DNA from: an uncultured Verrucomicrobiota bacterium
Lineage (GTDB): Bacteria; Verrucomicrobiota; Verrucomicrobiia; Limisphaerales; UBA1096
Direction of reading: 5' to 3'
Assembly: GCA_913045395.1 (NCBI GenBank)
Contig: CAJWPV010000019.1
Span: forward strand, 1 to 10,504
DNA length: 10,504 nt
The notes under the pieces were generated by a model, which was not told the DNA's origin, did no database searches, and was given only the letters and a program-made list of their open reading frames with translations. Both the position numbers and the translations under genes were made by a program. Of this stretch, positions 1-7,201 are shown piece after piece; position 1 is the stretch's first letter, and each line of letters begins with the position of its first letter.

Positions 1-148
1 CGGCCGCCGGCAAGGGGATGGGTGTGGAGGTTTGCCGACGGCCTACGACCCATGGCTGGGATGGGAGGGGGATGCCACAGGTCGCTGAACGCCGAACTTA
101 CCCCAATTTTCACTCAAAGCAACCCTCAAAATACCCAATGGGTTTGGC

Positions 149-877
<729 letters not shown>

Positions 878-883
878 TCGGGC

Positions 884-1120
884 CTACTCGATGGTGAAGT
901 GGTAATCCTCGATCACCGGATTGCTTAGCAGCTTGTGACAGGCATCATCGATTCTCGGTCGCCATACCTCGGCGTCGCCTTCGAGCTCGATTTCAAGATA
1001 TTTGCCGACGTGAACATCTTTCACGCCTTCATAACCCATCTGCTCCAGTGCAGCCTGCACCGTCTTGCCCTGCGGGTCGAGCACCGCCTTCTTGGGGGTG
1101 ATGACAATCTTGGCTTTCAT
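884..1120 (-). CDS. purS: Phosphoribosylformylglycinamidine synthase subunit PurS
   Basis: PurS is the small structural subunit of the three-part FGAM synthase (PurS-PurQ-PurL) used by bacteria that have the short PurL. It bridges the glutaminase and synthetase subunits and is not itself catalytic. The 78-residue product has the normal PurS length and pattern: MKAKIVITPKKAVLDPQG, then the helix with the conserved GYEGVKDVHVGKY core, and a short C-terminal strand. It is the first gene of the purS-purQ pair, 6 bases upstream of purQ, and its start faces the ribonuclease gene across a 139-base divergent region that should hold its promoter. The bases before the ATG (GAGCAGTGA) show no convincing Shine-Dalgarno sequence. 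Confidence 0.95.
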   Translation of the reverse strand: MKAKIVITPKKAVLDPQGKTVQAALEQMGYEGVKDVHVGKYLEIELEGDAEVWRPRIDDACHKLLSNPVIEDYHFTIE

Positions 1121-1259
1121 TCACTGCTCGCACCCGGTGCGGCCAAGGCAGTGTCAGGCCAAGCGCGACGGCGAACCAGTTAATTTTGTTCACAGCCCGA
1201 AATTTGCGCCTGGCCAAGTTTTGCTTTGCCGCGGCCAAGCACTTGGCCAAACTCCCCGC
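1121..1259. promoter_or_regulatory. Divergent promoter region with five GGCCAA repeats
   Basis: This gene-free stretch separates the purS start from the ribonuclease start on the opposite strand and must carry control elements for both, unless transcription enters from elsewhere. It contains five same-orientation copies of GGCCAA: 1141-1146, 1157-1162, 1212-1217, 1233-1238 and 1245-1250. The first four continue to GGCCAAG. The last is part of a perfect TTGGCCAA palindrome ending 9 bases before the GTG start. The middle (about 1180-1205) is AT-rich. I could not identify a confident -35/-10 pair on either strand. Regulatory function is inferred from position only. Confidence 0.5.
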
Positions 1260-2654
1260 GTGAAGCTTTCCTTCCACGGCGCGGTCCGGACGACGACCGG
1301 TTCCCGGCATCTGCTCGAGGTCAATGGCACGCGGCTGCTGCTCGACTGCGGCCTGTATCAGGGCAAGCGGCAGGAATCAATCGAACGCAACCAGCAGTTC
1401 CCGTTCGACCCCAAGTCGGTGGACGCTGTCATCCTCAGCCACGCGCACATCGACCACATTGGCAACCTGCCCAACCTCCACAAGCAGGGCTTCAAGGGGA
1501 ATGTTTACTGCACGTTCGCCACACGCGATCTCGCGGCGATCATGCTCGAGGACTCGGCGCAAATTCAGGTCGCCGACGCGGCGTACATTTCAAAAAAACA
1601 CAAAAAGAAAGGCCTGCCGCCTGTCGAGCCGCTTTATTTACCGGAAGACGCAGAAAGCGCAGTGCGGCAGTTTGTCTCGCTTGGCTATGAGCGGCCGATC
1701 CCGGTGGCCAACGGCGTTACGCTGACCTTCCGCGACGCCGGTCACATCCTCGGCTCGGCGCAGGTTATTCTCGACATCAACGAGAGCGGCACAAAACGGC
1801 GGCTGCTGTTCAGCGGCGACATCGGCCGTGGCGACCACGCGATCCTGCGCGACCCGCAGTCGGTTGAGGATGTCGATGTGTTGCTCGTCGAGAGCACCTA
1901 CGGCAAACGCGAGCACACGGCGCAATCTGGGCTGTCGGACGAAGTCGAGGCGCTGCTCGCCGGCACGCTGAACAACGGCGGCAAGGTGATCATCCCGGCG
2001 TTCTCGGTGGGGCGCACGCAACTGCTTGTTTACACGCTGCACCAGCTCGTCGATGCAGGCCGGCTACCAGACTTCCCCATCTATGTGGACAGCCCACTGA
2101 GCGTGAACGCCACCGAGGTTTTCCGGCTGCACTCCGAGTGTTTCAACAGCGACATCTACACGTTCCTGCGCGAGAAGGAGAACCCGTTCGGCATGGACAA
2201 CCTGACATACATCCGCAAGGCGTCCGAGTCGATCAAGCTTAACAGCCTCGACGGCCCGGCGATCATCATCAGCTCAAGCGGGATGTGCGAAGCGGGACGC
2301 ATCCGGCATCACTTGAAGAACAATATCAGCGACCCGAACGACCTCATCCTGTTTGTCGGTTACTGCGCCTACAACACGCTGGGCTCGGTGATCCGAGCCG
2401 GCATCGATCCGGTCTACATCTTCGGCGAACCACACAAGGTGAAGGCCAAGATCGCCAGCTTCGACGGATTCTCCGGCCACGCCGACAAAAACGAGCTGGC
2501 CGACTACGTAAAAAGCCTCACTGGGGATATCAAACAAATCTTCGTCGTCCACGGCGAAGAGGACTCGAGCCTGGCCTTCGCAGACACCCTGCGCCAACTA
2601 AAGCCAAGCGCGGAAGTCACTGTGCCGGAGTTGAACGAAACGTTTGAAGTCTAA
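1260..2654 (+). CDS. Beta-CASP metallo-beta-lactamase-fold ribonuclease
   Basis: The product belongs to the MBL/beta-CASP family (bacterial relatives of CPSF-73), zinc-dependent nucleases that cut or trim RNA. From the GTG at 1260 it is 464 residues, the usual family length, beginning MKLSFHGAVRTTTGSRHLLE as expected. An upstream ATG at 1065 is in frame, but it would overlap purS and add 65 non-conserved residues, so I chose the GTG. Metal ligands are visible: HAHIDH (61-66), His162 in GHILGS, Asp187 in SGDIGR. Beta-CASP motif A is Glu211 in ESTYG, a motif B candidate is His392 in EPHK, motif C is His407 in GFSGHAD, and His431 is in VHGEED. PAFSVGRTQ (246-254) is also diagnostic. A lysine-rich stretch (112-117) is encoded by an A-rich run. 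No Shine-Dalgarno sequence is seen. The RNA substrate and the endo- or exonuclease mode cannot be told from sequence. Confidence 0.93.
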   Translation: MKLSFHGAVRTTTGSRHLLEVNGTRLLLDCGLYQGKRQESIERNQQFPFDPKSVDAVILSHAHIDHIGNLPNLHKQGFKGNVYCTFATRDLAAIMLEDSAQIQVADAAYISKKHKKKGLPPVEPLYLPEDAESAVRQFVSLGYERPIPVANGVTLTFRDAGHILGSAQVILDINESGTKRRLLFSGDIGRGDHAILRDPQSVEDVDVLLVESTYGKREHTAQSGLSDEVEALLAGTLNNGGKVIIPAFSVGRTQLLVYTLHQLVDAGRLPDFPIYVDSPLSVNATEVFRLHSECFNSDIYTFLREKENPFGMDNLTYIRKASESIKLNSLDGPAIIISSSGMCEAGRIRHHLKNNISDPNDLILFVGYCAYNTLGSVIRAGIDPVYIFGEPHKVKAKIASFDGFSGHADKNELADYVKSLTGDIKQIFVVHGEEDSSLAFADTLRQLKPSAEVTVPELNETFEV

Positions 2655-2680
2655 AACCAGGCGTTTAGCCAAGCGCTTGG
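2655..2680. terminator. Convergent gene junction with 12-bp palindrome, possible shared terminator
   Basis: Only 26 bases separate the stop of the ribonuclease gene from the stop of the converging acyl-reductase gene. They end in the perfect palindrome CCAAGCGCTTGG (2669-2680), directly against the TAA of the minus-strand gene. A short stem could form from either strand, but it is only about 4-6 pairs and has no T-tract, so it would be a weak intrinsic terminator at best. The half-sites (CCAAGC/GCTTGG) are the same as those of the TTGGCCAA repeat family. The site is directly seen; the terminator role is a guess. Confidence 0.3.
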
Positions 2681-4126
2681 TTACTTGCCGCAGCGCGCTT
2701 TAAGTCGTTCGTCCGGCGTTTGGTAAGCACGGGTGCGGAAGAGGAAATCGACAATGCTGCCTTCGTGCGGCTGCAGCCAATTGAGCGCGATGGTGGGCAG
2801 CGGGCCGATGTTGAGGCGATCGATGTTGGTGGCGTCTGTGAGCTGCGCGGCCCAGGCTTCGTCATTCGTGATGGCCGAGGCGACAAGGGTGCCGCCGATT
2901 TTTTCGATCATCTTTTCCTGCGGGCATTTCACTACGCTGGTGAAGGGAAACATGTACTCGGTATTCGCCATCTTTAGGTCGGGCGAATCGCAGTGGAGAA
3001 TGGTGGGGCGGATGTAATCACAACGCTCCATCTGCTCGAGGCGCGGTCCGTGCTTTTCAGTGACATGTGTGGTGCCGTTCTCCTCACAGCCTTCCTCGAT
3101 CATTCCCCAAACCGCCTCAGCTTGGCCGGGCACGGTGAAGGCAGCGAGGCCGGCCTCAGGGTCGGTAGGATCCTTCACCTCGTACCGGCCAACACGTTCG
3201 GCAAGCGCCTCGGCAATTTCCTCCGTGTGGCGCGATGCCCAGACGCCGGAGCAGTTGATGCAGCCACGGCCGCTGTTCTTGTAAATGCTATCAGCCATAA
3301 GGTCGAGGTGGTCCTCCCATTGATCCACGACATCGTCGCCCAGCAGAATCTTGCTGTAGCCCGGACCGTGCACCTGCACCTGCTCGTTGCCACTGTATTG
3401 CTTCACGGTCTGGGTGCTGCCAAAGATCATGACACGACCGCAGCGCGCCACTGTCTCGGCACCCATGTCACCACCACCGGGATAAATGCTCATGCATTGC
3501 CTCGGCACGCCGGCCTCTGTGAAGGCGGCAAACATGCGGTAGGGTGTCCACGGCTCCTGTGGGCCTGGCTTGAGCACGAGACCGATCTGCATGGGAATCA
3601 CCGGCATCCACAGCGTATGAACACCCGGCGAATTGGAGGGCAGCACCATTCCGAGCACCGGTGACTGCGCCTGATAGCTCACCGGAACTCCGCGCTCCTC
3701 CACGCCAAAGCCGCGTTGCAAAATATCGATGTCCAGCCCTCGGGTGAGGGCATCGAGAATCTGATCCATATTGTTCAGCACGAAATGGTTTTTTTCCATG
3801 TTGAACTTGCACATGTGTTCCGGCAGCCCGGTGGAGGCGGACTGCTGCCGCGCGAAGTCATTCGGTGACTGCTCACCATCGCCCAGCGGCAGCGTGGCGT
3901 TGAGGTATAGATCGCCGGCCTTCTTCATCATCTCGACAAGATCCTTGATGGGAATTTCGCGCAGCGCTTCGCGCGCGAGCTTGGCCTTGCGCATGTCGCG
4001 CGCCAGCAGGCCTGGATTGGCCTGGCCCACCTTGGCCAACACCTCTCCGGTGCGGTGGTGGATAACCTCGTCAGTATCGAGGCTCTCATATGGTTCGCCC
4101 CAGCGTAGAACAGGAATATTAATCAT
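2681..4126 (-). CDS. Aldehyde-dehydrogenase-fold acyl reductase, LuxC/EhpG-like
   Basis: The 481-residue product has an aldehyde dehydrogenase fold and the length of LuxC-type acyl reductases. It probably reduces an activated acyl group to an aldehyde with NAD(P)H through an acyl-cysteine. Visible family features: VLPSNSPGVHTLW (161-173) as the cofactor-binding turn, Lys186 in LVLKPGP, FGSTQTV (235-241), and the cysteine segment NSGRGCINCSG, where Cys289 aligns with the catalytic Cys and Cys292 is nearby. The classical general-base Glu of the ELGG motif is replaced by His253 in VHGPGYSK, which fits a reductase rather than a hydrolytic dehydrogenase. I use the ATG at 4126 (MINIPVLRWG); a longer in-frame reading to 4324 overlaps the preceding gene and is not conserved-looking. 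It is the last gene of the operon, 26 bases after the adenylating enzyme. EhpG is the named analogue for function; the substrate here is unknown. Confidence 0.82.
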   Translation of the reverse strand: MINIPVLRWGEPYESLDTDEVIHHRTGEVLAKVGQANPGLLARDMRKAKLAREALREIPIKDLVEMMKKAGDLYLNATLPLGDGEQSPNDFARQQSASTGLPEHMCKFNMEKNHFVLNNMDQILDALTRGLDIDILQRGFGVEERGVPVSYQAQSPVLGMVLPSNSPGVHTLWMPVIPMQIGLVLKPGPQEPWTPYRMFAAFTEAGVPRQCMSIYPGGGDMGAETVARCGRVMIFGSTQTVKQYSGNEQVQVHGPGYSKILLGDDVVDQWEDHLDLMADSIYKNSGRGCINCSGVWASRHTEEIAEALAERVGRYEVKDPTDPEAGLAAFTVPGQAEAVWGMIEEGCEENGTTHVTEKHGPRLEQMERCDYIRPTILHCDSPDLKMANTEYMFPFTSVVKCPQEKMIEKIGGTLVASAITNDEAWAAQLTDATNIDRLNIGPLPTIALNWLQPHEGSIVDFLFRTRAYQTPDERLKARCGK

Positions 4127-4152
4127 GAAACTGTGTTGTTTGGTTGCTTGGT

Positions 4153-5244
4153 TTAGTACACACCCTCGACGATTTTCTTTTGCATCGCGCCAAAGGGACG
4201 CACCTCGGCCACACCATCCCACGGGTACAACTCGATGGGCGGACGGCGGATAGCCTCGTCGCGCTCGAGAAAGCGCGGCATGAAAAATTCCCTCGTCAAA
4301 GTGGTCAATTCCACGCGCCCCCACTCCTCGTATTCGACCAGGTCATCCGTGTCTGGATTGACGACACGCAATACGGCGCGCGGCTGGGGCGCATGGTAGG
4401 TGATGGAAAACTTGTCCTCTGGGGTGAACGGCTTGTGCTTGGCCAAGCCCATCAATGTGTTGCCGTAGGTGGGCTTGAAACCGATTTTGTTCTCCAGCAG
4501 TTCTTCAACGAGGAACCGAGTGTATTGCGGATCCATCGTGGTGCCCCCGCAAAAGACGCCGCGAATGCCAGCCTCATACAGGCTGCTGCCCTCGTTTTCA
4601 AGGCGCTCGGCGATGGACTCCAGCAGCTTGGGCGTGGTGAAGAGCGCACTCACTTCGCGGTGCTTCATAATGGTGGTCGCCTGATCAACGACATGCTCCA
4701 TGTAGGCCTTGGCCTGATCAAACTGCTTCTCCCCGATCAGCCGTTTGACCCAGCGAGGATCGAGATCGACGAAGTAGCAGGAGCAGCCACGTACGTTGGC
4801 CAAGTGCTCGATAGAAAGCCGCAGTCGCCTTGGTCCGGTGGGACCAACCATCAGCCAGTAATGATTTCGCGGGAATTCCTCGTCGTTTAGCGAATCGGAA
4901 AACTCGCTGTAGTCCACCTTGTAGTCGTTCCAGCCGATGCGCTGCTTAGGCATGCCAGTGGTGCCACCGGTCTCGAAGATGTTGAACGGCTGGCCCTTGA
5001 ACTCATTAGGAACCCACACCTCCGGCTGCAGATCTCGAAGCCATTCATCCTCGAAATGCGGGAATTTTTCGATAATATCGTTAAAACATGTTATCTCTTG
5101 AACGGGATTCCAATCTGTCTTACTGACCCAATCGAGCCAAAACGGACAACCTGTTTCAGGAGAGAAATGCCACTTCACTATTTCCAAGGCATGGGCATCA
5201 AGCTGCGCCCTGGCCTCCTGAATTTTTTGATCTAATTCAGCCAT
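4153..5244 (-). CDS. Adenylate-forming enzyme without C-terminal lid, LuxE/EhpF-like
   Basis: The 363-residue protein is a short member of the ANL (acyl-CoA synthetase/phenylacetate-CoA ligase) superfamily. It likely activates a carboxylic acid with ATP to an acyl-adenylate. The phosphate-binding motif is ETGGTTGMPK (91-100), FCGGTT (231-236) is a family turn, and YGNT (260-263) matches core motif A5. The chain stops at RPFGAMQKKIVEGVY, where the hinge to the mobile C-terminal domain would begin, so the lid domain needed for thioester formation with CoA is absent. The same architecture is known for EhpF of Pantoea phenazine synthesis. LuxE has an acyl-accepting Cys near its C-terminus; none is present here after Cys232. 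With the reductase gene 26 bases downstream, direct hand-over of acyl-AMP to that enzyme is the simplest reading. The acid substrate (aryl or fatty) cannot be told. The ATG at 5244 has no clear ribosome site. Confidence 0.82.
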   Translation of the reverse strand: MAELDQKIQEARAQLDAHALEIVKWHFSPETGCPFWLDWVSKTDWNPVQEITCFNDIIEKFPHFEDEWLRDLQPEVWVPNEFKGQPFNIFETGGTTGMPKQRIGWNDYKVDYSEFSDSLNDEEFPRNHYWLMVGPTGPRRLRLSIEHLANVRGCSCYFVDLDPRWVKRLIGEKQFDQAKAYMEHVVDQATTIMKHREVSALFTTPKLLESIAERLENEGSSLYEAGIRGVFCGGTTMDPQYTRFLVEELLENKIGFKPTYGNTLMGLAKHKPFTPEDKFSITYHAPQPRAVLRVVNPDTDDLVEYEEWGRVELTTLTREFFMPRFLERDEAIRRPPIELYPWDGVAEVRPFGAMQKKIVEGVY

Positions 5245-5291
5245 AAAAAGTTGTTTGATTATTAAACCGCCGATCTAGTTTCTATACCGAA

Positions 5292-6947
5292 TCATCCCTT
5301 CGTCGGAAAGAAACGATCGATGGTTGCCTGGCTGGGCGCCTTGGTTACCAACGACACCCCGACCAACGCAATGATGCTGGCTAAGCAGATGAAGGTCACC
5401 GGCATCACTCCAGCGATGAGATATTCGCCAGCATGAGATTCCCCGAACCATTTTTCCCCTTTGTTGCCTAGCGCATCATAAATGAACAAAGACCAAGTCA
5501 CAGCAGTAGCAATAACACTCGCAACCACCCCTGCTTTCGTCAACCGCTTCCAGTAAACTGAGGCAAAGGCAATCGGAAAAAGTGCGGAGAAACCGCTAAA
5601 ACACCAGACGCCCAAATTGAAAACACTCGTCGGTTTGAATATTGAAATTCCATAAGTAATTAAAACGATGAACACAATGAAGCCGCGGCCTAACCAAACT
5701 TTTTGTTTATCTGTGAAGCGATCTTTCCCCATCCACGGCACAACGAAATCGTTGGTGAACATGCTACCGATACAGACGAATTGTGAGTCGAGCGAACTCA
5801 TGATCGCAGCCAATACACCGGCTGAGAACAGGCCAATGAGGACCGGACTTTCCATGAAAGTTTTCACCATTGCACTCAATACAGCGTTGGCGTTTGGAGT
5901 GCCGTTCGGCAGCGGCGGAACGCGGAGGCTTCCTTCGGCGTGCAAGCCAGCAGCCCAAATGCCGATCAGGATACAGGGCACCCAGACGATCATGATGCAA
6001 ATCGGGTGTGCGATCACCGTTAGTCGAAAAGATTTAGCACTCTTCGCAGTTAACCAGTGCTGGAACAAATGCGGGAACATGCCAACACTGAGCGGCACCA
6101 GCATATAACTCATAAAATGTGCTGGTGTCATCAATCCTACACGGGACAGTTTTTCGGGAGCATGTTCTAATGCTTTGTTGGAAGCGGCTTCCAACCCACC
6201 CAAGCCATGGGCAATTACCAAAAACCCAACTAAGCCCATGATCATGAAAACGATGGTTTGGAAGGTATTGGCCCAAGCTGCGGAACGCACTCCGCCTAAG
6301 AAAACATAAAACAGCACCACCGCGCTTATCACCAATCCAGTCAACCAAGCTGGTATGCTGCCGTTCAGCGGATGCGCAATCTCTTTACCAGATGGCAAAA
6401 CCTTTTCTGGCAAAGAAAAGGTTTCCGGGAACATTCCGGCCGTGACTCCTCCGATGTAGTTGCCGGCACCGATCAAACCGACCAAGAGGTATGGAATGAT
6501 CAGACCGACCAAAATCGGGAACATCAAATAGCCCAAACCTTTCGACTCGAAGCGGTCACGAAAAAATTGAATCTGCGTCACGTAGCCATACTTTTTGCCA
6601 AAGCTCCACATACGAATCCCCACAAAGAAGAAACAAGCCGCGTGAATCAGACCGGAACTCGACGCCATCAACCCGTAAGTACCAATTCCCAAACTAAAGG
6701 CTTTGCCGGTAGACCCCACCAACGCGAAGGCGGTCATCGTCGTACCAAAGACACTCATTAACAGCATGAACGGTCCGATCGATTGGCTGGCAACAAAGAA
6801 ATCCTTGCTTGATCCACGGAAGAGCCGGCTGGAGATCCAGCCGAGGGCGAACAGCGCGCACATGTACACCATGATGATGTATAACGGTGTGCGGCTCGCC
6901 GGCTCAGCCGCTTGGCCAAGCACAATCAGCCAAGGAGCATGGCTCAT
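5292..6947 (-). CDS. Sodium:solute symporter (SSS family)
   Basis: The 551-residue product is an inner-membrane transporter of the LeuT-fold SSS family (the family of PanF, PutP and SGLT) that uses sodium to import a small organic solute. It has about 13 hydrophobic segments and starts with a short periplasmic N-terminus followed by PLYIIMVYMCALFALGWISS. Family features include the first-helix region SVFGTTMTAFALVGST (65-80) with its unwound turn, the FLGGVRSAAWANTFQ segment (216-230), and SSLDS (384-388), the helix that carries the Na2 sodium-site serines. The ATG sits in an ATGA overlap with the upstream small membrane protein gene, and AGGGGGG lies 6 bases before it, the only good ribosome site in the window. 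Base composition is distinctly lower in GC than the flanking PQQ genes (a 60-base stretch at 5641-5700 has only 22 G/C). The gene gap to the adenylating enzyme is 47 bases. The substrate is unknown; a carboxylate would fit the downstream genes. Confidence 0.92.
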   Translation of the reverse strand: MSHAPWLIVLGQAAEPASRTPLYIIMVYMCALFALGWISSRLFRGSSKDFFVASQSIGPFMLLMSVFGTTMTAFALVGSTGKAFSLGIGTYGLMASSSGLIHAACFFFVGIRMWSFGKKYGYVTQIQFFRDRFESKGLGYLMFPILVGLIIPYLLVGLIGAGNYIGGVTAGMFPETFSLPEKVLPSGKEIAHPLNGSIPAWLTGLVISAVVLFYVFLGGVRSAAWANTFQTIVFMIMGLVGFLVIAHGLGGLEAASNKALEHAPEKLSRVGLMTPAHFMSYMLVPLSVGMFPHLFQHWLTAKSAKSFRLTVIAHPICIMIVWVPCILIGIWAAGLHAEGSLRVPPLPNGTPNANAVLSAMVKTFMESPVLIGLFSAGVLAAIMSSLDSQFVCIGSMFTNDFVVPWMGKDRFTDKQKVWLGRGFIVFIVLITYGISIFKPTSVFNLGVWCFSGFSALFPIAFASVYWKRLTKAGVVASVIATAVTWSLFIYDALGNKGEKWFGESHAGEYLIAGVMPVTFICLASIIALVGVSLVTKAPSQATIDRFFPTKG

Positions 6948-7174
6948 TGTTCGCCCCCCTGTTCCTCACCGGCCTCGGCCCATTGCTCGATGTCGCTTGG
7001 CCAAGCCCACTTAATGGCCAAAGCCCAGACGCCAGCTGCCATGCAAGAAAACAGTGCATGGTAAAACAGGCCAAGCGGCATGAAATCAAAGACGAGTCTC
7101 TTGTTGTCCCACCACCAGACATCCTGATGGATAATAGCCATCAATATGACCAAGGCATAAACGAATTTCTTCAT
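6944..7174 (-). CDS. Small membrane protein, DUF3311-like symporter partner
   Basis: This 76-residue protein has two hydrophobic segments (about residues 4-16 and 34-56) and a polar, acidic tail. Residues 25-50 (from KRLVFDFMPLGLFYHALF onward) resemble DUF3311, a family of small proteins usually encoded directly before sodium:solute symporters. The location is exactly that: its TGA overlaps the symporter ATG by 4 bases, which implies translational coupling and probably a joint complex, as with small partners of other SSS carriers. The GCTTGGCCAAGC palindrome is read here as Ala-Trp-Pro-Ser (57-60). No Shine-Dalgarno precedes the ATG at 7174. The role is not known for this family; chaperone or accessory subunit is inference. 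Confidence 0.75.
   Translation of the reverse strand: MKKFVYALVILMAIIHQDVWWWDNKRLVFDFMPLGLFYHALFSCMAAGVWALAIKWAWPSDIEQWAEAGEEQGGEQ
6951..6960 (-). promoter_or_regulatory. Shine-Dalgarno-like site of the symporter gene
   Basis: On the minus strand AGGGGGG (6960-6954) lies 6 bases before the symporter ATG, inside the end of the DUF3311-like gene. It differs from AGGAGG by one base that still allows a G-U pair. It supports the ATG at 6947 as the start, whereas the other starts in the window lack such a site. Confidence 0.5.
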
Positions 7175-7201
7175 GAACCGGGTTGCAGGAGGCGCTTGGG
7201 A

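Noticed and set aside
127..144. Small hairpin (ACCC-ATT-GGGT on the minus strand) followed by ATTTT after purQ, as a terminator
   Set aside because: The stem is only 4 pairs and the T run is short, too weak to call.
1..148. Short open frames at the left edge (for example plus strand from 18, minus strand 234-43)
   Set aside because: They overlap purQ or have no family-like pattern, composition or ribosome site; no gene can be supported in this stretch.
1065..1259. Possible 65-residue upstream start of the ribonuclease
   Set aside because: The extension overlaps purS on the other strand and is not family-like; GTG at 1260 gives the conserved N-terminus.
1587..1611. A-rich run in the ribonuclease gene as a frameshift or slippage site
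   Set aside because: The frame continues with conserved family sequence on both sides, and the run simply encodes a lysine-rich loop.
2993..3664. Long plus-strand open frame (223 residues) opposite the acyl reductase
   Set aside because: It is the antisense shadow of a well-supported enzyme gene in high-GC DNA and has no recognisable domain.
4127..4324. Possible 66-residue N-terminal extension of the acyl reductase
   Set aside because: It overlaps the end of the adenylating-enzyme gene in another frame and looks like a shadow translation; the ATG at 4126 gives a normal LuxC-like length.
5245..5291. AT-rich 47-base gap before the adenylating enzyme as an internal promoter
   Set aside because: TATAGA- and TTTAAT-like hexamers occur, but no -35 at proper spacing could be found.
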